DNA of 64,000 bases, from positions 1 through 64,000 of the forward strand of contig NZ_JBNLBH010000096.1 in NCBI RefSeq assembly GCF_050303215.1. The letters run 5' to 3'. Position numbers and translations under genes: made by a program. The stretch is from Haliangium sp050303215. Lineage in GTDB: Bacteria > Myxococcota_A > Polyangia > Haliangiales > Haliangiaceae. The notes beneath the pieces were generated by a model. The model was not told where the DNA came from and searched no databases. It saw only the letters and a program-made list of their open reading frames with translations. Each line of letters starts with the position of its first letter. The first letter of the stretch is position 1. Below are positions 59,551 through 64,000 of this stretch, piece by piece.

Positions 59551-62500
59551 TCAGTGCGTGGTCGTGGCCGGCGGCGCGAGCAGCAGCATCGACGGCACCT
59601 GTGCCGGCGCGGCCAGGCGCAGCAGGCCGTAGCCGATGCCGGCGAGGCCGGTCATGAGACACGGGGTGTCGATGTCGAAGTCGAGGCCGCAGATGCCGCC
59701 GCGGGCGTCGATGTCGGCCACGATCCCGGCCGCGGTGGCCTGGTACAGCCGGCGCCGGTCGTCGCCGCCGAGGCGCTCGGCGGCCAGGGCCAACAGCTCC
59801 AGGTTGCCGAGGTCGCCGTGGCACAGGGAGTGGTTGTGGCCGAAGCCGCGCACGAGGGTGGTGGCGATGGCGACCTCGATCTCCTCGCGCACCACACCGT
59901 CGTCCAGGTGGTCGAGGCTGGCCAGGCGAGCCAGGCCGACGCCGGTGGCGCCGTGACACCAGGCCGCGGTGTACTTGGCCTGGCCGAGGTCGAGGTCGGG
60001 GCCGACACCGTCCCGGAGGGCACGCAAATCGGGCCAGTTGCGGCGCTCTGGCGAAAATAGGCCCCGCTCGTAGGCGATCGCGCCGACGGCGACCTCGCGG
60101 AAGCGCTCGTGTCCGGGGTGACCGGCGGCGGCGGTGGACGCGGCCAGCTCGAGCAGGGCCCAGGCCACCCCGGCGGCGCCGTGGGCGAAGCCGGTGAGGG
60201 GCACGCCGCCGTCCTTGCGCGGCCAGCCCAGACCGGCAGCCTGGGGCTGGGCCTGGCCCGCCAAGTGCTCGCCGCAGTGCACGGCGGTGGCCAGGGCGCG
60301 GGTGCCGGGCATGACCCGATCGAGCCCCAACAGCACCGGGATGGCGCCGGCGGCGCCGCCGATCACGTCGAGGTAGTGATCGTCGTCCACCAGCTCGTCG
60401 ATGATGGTGACCATCTCGGTAATGTCGTCGTCGATGCCGCGGTGGGTGGCGACCGCGCTGGGGATGTCGGGGCCCCACAGGTCGCGGACGTGGGTGTAGG
60501 CGTACAGGATGCCGGCCCAACCGCTGAACCCGCCGATGACCTTGAAGATGCGGTCGTTGCCGAGGATCTTGGGCCGGGCGCGACGGTGCAGGTCGATGAA
60601 GAAGGCCACGTACTTGCGCAGCGAGGAGAAGGCGCGCTCGGCCAGATCGCGGTGGTCGGCGCGGCCGGTCTGCGCCGCCAGCCGGGCCAAAAACAGGGAA
60701 ATGCCCGGTAGGCCGCTGTACAGCGGCAGCTCGGCGTTCTTGATGCCCAGCCGGATGCTGCCGCCACTACCGCTCTCGGCGTGCACGCCGACCCAGTTGG
60801 CGGCGTCGGGGCCGAGGATGGCCATCTCGGCGACGCGGGCGCCCACGCGCTCGGCCACGGCCAGCGCGGCCTCGGGATCGAGCGTCAGGTCAGCCGCCGC
60901 CGCGGCCGCCGGGGCCCGCTCGCCGGCGCGCTCGTCGTCGTACACCAGCATCTGCACCCGCGGCACCAAGGCCGAGAACGAGGCCCGCACGAACCAGAGC
61001 TGGCGCTCGAGGTCACGCTCGGACAGACGTTCGATCTTGCCCCGGACCTGGTCGAGGCAGCTCTCGCTGAAGTAGTCGGGTATGCGGACACCGCGGCTGG
61101 TGCGGAGCTCGGTCGTGGCCGGGTCCATGGTGAACAGCGGCACGCAGTCGTCGTGCAGGTCGAGGATCTCGTGCGGGACCACGGCCATGAGCCGCTCGTG
61201 GCCCTCGCACAGGGTCCACAGCCGCTCGAACACCAGGTCGCGGTCGAGGCCATCGCGCAGGAAGTCGGGGTGGCGGCTCTTGGCCAGCAGGAGGGCGTAG
61301 ACCCGGGTAGCCCGGATCAGGACCCGAATCTCGGTGCCGGCGAAGCGGTCGACGAAGTCGAGCAGGCGCGCGCGGTGCTGCACGAGCAGGCGATAGGTGT
61401 CGGCGAAGCCGGCGCAGATGTGGTCGCGGAAGGCCATGGCCTCGACCGGCGCGCCGTCGAGCACGGGCAGGTTGTTGCCGCCGCCGCCGACGACGCGCTG
61501 GTAGTCGGCGTGCATCTCGTCGGTGCCGGCGCCGGCCCAGACCTCCACGTCGATCATGCTGACTTGCTCGGGTCGGGCGCTCAGGCCGCCGAGATCGTAG
61601 CCGTCGTAGTCGTCGGTAACGCCGGCGCGGTTGGGCAGGAGGCCGATGCGCATCACCGACTCGAGCAGGGCCTCGGCGACCGGCTTGTCCTGCATGGCGT
61701 CGGGGTTGAACTCGTCCCACAGGTGGACGTGGAGCAGGGTCTCGCCATCGACGATGACGGGGTACTCGCCGCACGCGATGACGTTTTCGAAGTGCATGTC
61801 GGCGGCGTTGAGCGCGTGCAGGATGGCGAGGGAGGCGCCCTGGCGGCGGTAGAAGCGCTCGACCTGGGCGCGGTCGTCACACGGCGCCGCGCGCACGAAC
61901 TCGGTCCAGCCGTAGTCGCCGCGGTCGATGACCGCGAAGGTGCGGAACCCGGGCGAGCCGGGCTGGTGATCGAGCCAGCGCAGGAGCTCCTGAAAGATCA
62001 CCTCGGGCGCCAGTGAGCGCGGCTTGTAGATCAGGCGCGCGCCGCTGTCGAACTCGAGCCGGGTGACGGTGCGGCCGCCGCGGTGGCGATCGCCGCGGCC
62101 GACCTCGATGTGGCTGAGCCGGCCCGGGTCCTCGTCGGCGAAGATGCGCGCGCGGATGAGGTCCTGGTCGGCCACGAGGCGCTCGCACAGCTCGAGGCTA
62201 CAGGTGCGCCAGTGCTCGATCTTGGTCTGCACCAGGCGCGCGAGCACCGGGTACTCGCGAAAGATGCGCAGCCGCACCGCGGGCGTGGCGAGCATGGCGA
62301 TGAACTGCTCGAAGCGCTCACCGGGGGTGTCGCCGCTCAGCTCGCCCTCGAGGCGGGCGACGTTGAGCTCGAGCACCAGGGTGGCCTGCAGCGCGATGCC
62401 CAAGGGCTGGCGCAGGGCGGGCGCGAACAGCCGAGCGGCGGTGTCGGTGTCGAACAGCGCGGTGGGCGTGCGCGCGAGCAGCGCGTCGATGTCGGCGCGG

Positions 62501-63036
62501 AAGCGACGCACCGCCCGGCGCACGAGCGGCTTCACCAGGGTCAGGAAGCGCACGCTGGCCTCGGACCCGGCGCGGTCGGTGCCGCTCGCGCCCGCCGCCG
62601 CAGACCGGGACGGCTGTCCGACGCCGGCGCCGGCCGGGGCGGGGCCGTCGGTAGTACCCCCTCCGGGTAGGGGGCCGTCGGGGCCGTCATCCAGACCATC
62701 GGTGAGATCGCTCACGAAGCGGTCGACCCAGGCCGGCGGGCGTTTGGCGCGCTGCTCCAGCGAGGTGAGGGTCTCGCCCAGCAGCGCCTGGAACTGCTCG
62801 CGAGTGAGCGACAGGCGCCGCAGCCGGCGCTCGAACAGGCCCTTGAGGCGCTCTCCGATGACCGGCTCGTCGGCGCGGAACGCGAACAGCTCCTCCCACT
62901 CGGAGAGCCGAAACGCGGCGCTGTCGTCGTCGTAGCCGGGTCCGGTCGCGGCGCTGAGGGGGGTGTCGAAGGCGACGCGCTCCGCCAGCGTGTGTGCGGC
63001 GTGCCAATCGGAGAGCTGGTCAGGGGTCGTTTCCAT
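59551..63036 (-). CDS. lanM: Class II lanthipeptide synthetase LanM
   Basis: 1161 residues. The N-terminal dehydratase domain (~170-700) phosphorylates Ser/Thr of a precursor and eliminates phosphate: IYKPRSLAPEVIFQELL (~335-350), HALNAADMHFENVIACGEYP (~410-428) and GETLLHVHLWDEFN carry the catalytic Lys, Asp, His and Asn. The C-terminal LanC-like cyclase (~760-1155) has the zinc ligands Cys1027 (WCHGATG), Cys1072 and His1073 (LCHGDLGN), with TGFAHGAAGVAWALLEL before them. The first ~170 residues are variable. The domain order and size are standard for LanM. It follows the precursor gene by 75 bases. No LanT transporter/protease gene follows within the window. Confidence 0.95.
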   Translation of the reverse strand: METTPDQLSDWHAAHTLAERVAFDTPLSAATGPGYDDDSAAFRLSEWEELFAFRADEPVIGERLKGLFERRLRRLSLTREQFQALLGETLTSLEQRAKRPPAWVDRFVSDLTDGLDDGPDGPLPGGGTTDGPAPAGAGVGQPSRSAAAGASGTDRAGSEASVRFLTLVKPLVRRAVRRFRADIDALLARTPTALFDTDTAARLFAPALRQPLGIALQATLVLELNVARLEGELSGDTPGERFEQFIAMLATPAVRLRIFREYPVLARLVQTKIEHWRTCSLELCERLVADQDLIRARIFADEDPGRLSHIEVGRGDRHRGGRTVTRLEFDSGARLIYKPRSLAPEVIFQELLRWLDHQPGSPGFRTFAVIDRGDYGWTEFVRAAPCDDRAQVERFYRRQGASLAILHALNAADMHFENVIACGEYPVIVDGETLLHVHLWDEFNPDAMQDKPVAEALLESVMRIGLLPNRAGVTDDYDGYDLGGLSARPEQVSMIDVEVWAGAGTDEMHADYQRVVGGGGNNLPVLDGAPVEAMAFRDHICAGFADTYRLLVQHRARLLDFVDRFAGTEIRVLIRATRVYALLLAKSRHPDFLRDGLDRDLVFERLWTLCEGHERLMAVVPHEILDLHDDCVPLFTMDPATTELRTSRGVRIPDYFSESCLDQVRGKIERLSERDLERQLWFVRASFSALVPRVQMLVYDDERAGERAPAAAAAADLTLDPEAALAVAERVGARVAEMAILGPDAANWVGVHAESGSGGSIRLGIKNAELPLYSGLPGISLFLARLAAQTGRADHRDLAERAFSSLRKYVAFFIDLHRRARPKILGNDRIFKVIGGFSGWAGILYAYTHVRDLWGPDIPSAVATHRGIDDDITEMVTIIDELVDDDHYLDVIGGAAGAIPVLLGLDRVMPGTRALATAVHCGEHLAGQAQPQAAGLGWPRKDGGVPLTGFAHGAAGVAWALLELAASTAAAGHPGHERFREVAVGAIAYERGLFSPERRNWPDLRALRDGVGPDLDLGQAKYTAAWCHGATGVGLARLASLDHLDDGVVREEIEVAIATTLVRGFGHNHSLCHGDLGNLELLALAAERLGGDDRRRLYQATAAGIVADIDARGGICGLDFDIDTPCLMTGLAGIGYGLLRLAAPAQVPSMLLLAPPATTTH

Positions 63037-63111
63037 GATCGAGGCTCGCGTACAGTCGAATGAGGTGGCAGGGGGAAATAGAAGTCGGGATCGGCGGCCC
63101 GAGGCGACGGC

Positions 63112-63339
63112 TCAGGCGGTGCAGCCGGAGCAGTCGCTGCAGTCGGTGTGTCGGACCGACGGGCTGGTCGAGTCGGGCAGACAGGTGATCGCGGTGCCGC
63201 TGCACTGGGCCATGCCGCCGGCAATGAGCTCGAGCTCGGTGCTGCTGAGCTCGGGGCGACCGGCGGGATGGCTGACACCGTCGAACAGACGGCGGTACTT
63301 GCGGTCCTTCCAGGCGCGGATGATTTGTTTCTTGTTCAT
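63112..63339 (-). CDS. lanA: Class II lanthipeptide precursor, mersacidin/lichenicidin-type leader
   Basis: 75 residues. The leader begins MNKKQIIRAWKDRKYRRLF, contains SHPAGRPELSSTELELI and ends with the double-glycine cleavage site AGG at residues 40-42, matching the mersacidin/lichenicidin family leader. The core (43-75) holds five Cys (46, 53, 67, 70, 73) and eleven Ser/Thr. Its C-terminus (DCSDCSGCTA) is a dense Cys cluster after a central Pro/Ser-rich part, suggesting an N-terminal ring and a knotted C-terminal region. The start is fixed by AAGGAG at 63349-63354. The neighbour LanM would install the thioether rings. Confidence 0.92.
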   Translation of the reverse strand: MNKKQIIRAWKDRKYRRLFDGVSHPAGRPELSSTELELIAGGMAQCSGTAITCLPDSTSPSVRHTDCSDCSGCTA

Positions 63340-63900
63340 AGGCTGTATCTCCTTGCGGTTCGATTGTGTGAGTTGCTGTGTGAACGGCGTCACACCGTGC
63401 CCGTGTACTACGTGCCGATCCCGAGCTTGGGCAGGCGCTCCTCCGCTCATTGAATCCACGCGCAAAGCGCGCGCGACCTGTGTCAAAAAAACGTAGGTGA
63501 TGGTGTTGTCGCCGGTCTGCGCGCGAGCGGTCGCCCTCGCGAGCGGATCGCACGCGCACGACACAAGCGTTCGGAAGGTCCGGACGCTCGCCTTGGCAGG
63601 CTGATGACAAACGCTGTCGAGCGTCCACGAGCCCGACGGGCTCCATCAGCAGGGCGCGAGGTGTCGAGCATGCTGGCCCGACCGACGAGCTACGCCGCTG
63701 GTGGAGATGCCTCGAATCGTCGGACGACCGACTGACCCCAAGCGTACACTGCCCGGACGCGCAGCCGAGGCCGCCTCGGCTCACAAACACTGACCGCCCG
63801 CCGTTCGCGTCCGCCGCGGTTGGGGACGCCGGGGCGCGGCCGCGCTGTCGATCTCGCGCTGTCGATCTCGCGCTACCGGCTTCGCGCTACCGGCTTTGCG
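63340..63900. other. Promoter region of the lanthipeptide operon and flanking DNA
   Basis: 561 bases with no convincing gene. It holds the ribosome binding site of lanA, a CRP-type palindrome (63378-63395) and, farther upstream, a minus-strand TTGACA at 63481-63486 that lacks a good -10 partner. The end near 63845 is a 14-base tandem repeat. Confidence 0.5.
63378..63395. promoter_or_regulatory. CRP/FNR-type palindrome upstream of lanA
   Basis: The core TGTGA-ACGGCG-TCACA is a perfect match to the CRP consensus half-sites with the 6-base spacer, extended by one more G/C pair. It ends 39 bases before the lanA start codon. No CRP-family gene is in the window, so the factor is unknown. Confidence 0.55.
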
Positions 63901-63914
63901 CTACCGATCGCGCG
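63845..63914. repeat. Five tandem 14-base units
   Basis: CTGTCGATCTCGCG occurs twice, followed by three variants starting CTACCG and ending in GCG. The last unit contains the stop codon of the truncated receiver-domain gene. Confidence 0.8.
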
Positions 63915-64000
63915 CGGCCTCGACCAGGCGCAGCAGCCCCGGGCGGTCGAGCGGCTTGTCGATGCGGCCATTGGGGATGCTGTCGAGGAAGGCCTGGACG
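63901..64000 (-). CDS. C-terminal end of a receiver-domain protein (cut by window edge)
   Basis: Only the last 32 residues are in the window, in a frame ending in TAG at 63901-63903. The sequence IPNGRIDKPLDRPGLLRLVE has the Lys-Pro pair and following helix that close a response-regulator receiver domain. The rest of the gene lies beyond the right edge, so any output domain must precede the receiver. Confidence 0.6.
   Translation of the reverse strand, partial: VQAFLDSIPNGRIDKPLDRPGLLRLVEAARDR

Noticed and set aside
63481..63486. TTGACA on the minus strand upstream of lanA as a -35 box
   Set aside because: At 16-18 bases spacing the sequence is GC-rich with no -10-like hexamer, and it lies ~140 bases from the start codon.

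Overview
The window looks like chromosomal DNA of a GC-rich myxobacterium (Myxococcota, perhaps the Haliangium/Nannocystis side). The reasons are about 70% G+C, dense gene packing with GTGA stop/start overlaps, four very different eukaryote-like Ser/Thr kinases (some fused to AAA ATPase, TPR, cyclase-like or histidine-kinase modules), PilZ and stand-alone GspE-N proteins, and several lipoproteins. The taxonomic call is inference; there is no rRNA or other marker gene here. I saw no rRNA, tRNA, CRISPR array, transposase or integrase.

Layout. 1-1.7 kb: a radical SAM/SPASM peptide maturase followed by a 29-residue ORF with a very strong ribosome binding site, a candidate RiPP precursor. 1.9-9.1 kb: a GspE-N domain protein, a methyltransferase, a DoxX protein, a zinc-ribbon/cyclase/AAA/TPR giant and a DUF4242 protein. 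9.1-13.5 kb: a PP2C phosphatase with a cyclic-nucleotide-binding domain, an orphan [2Fe-2S] subunit, a membrane-anchored Ser/Thr kinase and a YhbY RNA-binding protein. 13.7-16.2 kb: a PhoB/PhoR-like two-component pair. 16.2-22.8 kb (minus strand): an extremely acidic protein and the tight run mpl(GNAT fusion)-suhB-M24 pseudopeptidase-mobA-dus. 22.9-24.9 kb: PilZ, a small exported protein and a membrane phosphoesterase. 24.9-26.2 kb: a gene-poor stretch with a clear terminator. 26.2-32.8 kb: a tandem UspA protein and a 1636-residue Ser/Thr-kinase/AAA/TPR/GAF/histidine-kinase protein.

33.4-41.1 kb (minus strand) is the most system-like locus: substrate-binding lipoprotein, ECF sigma factor, Ser/Thr kinase with TPRs, an unrecognised 199-residue protein and a caspase/gingipain-like protease, all co-oriented with short gaps or overlaps. 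41.2-54.1 kb: a lipoprotein, NudC-like Nudix hydrolase, aminotransferase, CapA-like lipoprotein, a second kinase/cyclase-like/AAA/TPR giant, an unrecognised protein and a zinc aminopeptidase. 54.3-56.5 kb: a divergent tetR/methyltransferase pair enclosed by two inverted copies of a ~260-bp repeat. 56.6-59.4 kb: an isoquinoline-1-oxidoreductase-type molybdoenzyme (large and small subunits). 59.5-63.4 kb: a class II lanthipeptide locus, LanM plus a mersacidin/lichenicidin-type precursor, with a perfect TGTGA-N6-TCACA palindrome just upstream. The right edge cuts a receiver-domain protein.

Themes: two separate RiPP loci, heavy protein-phosphorylation signalling (kinases plus a PP2C), and a putative protease-effector operon controlled by its own sigma factor and kinase.
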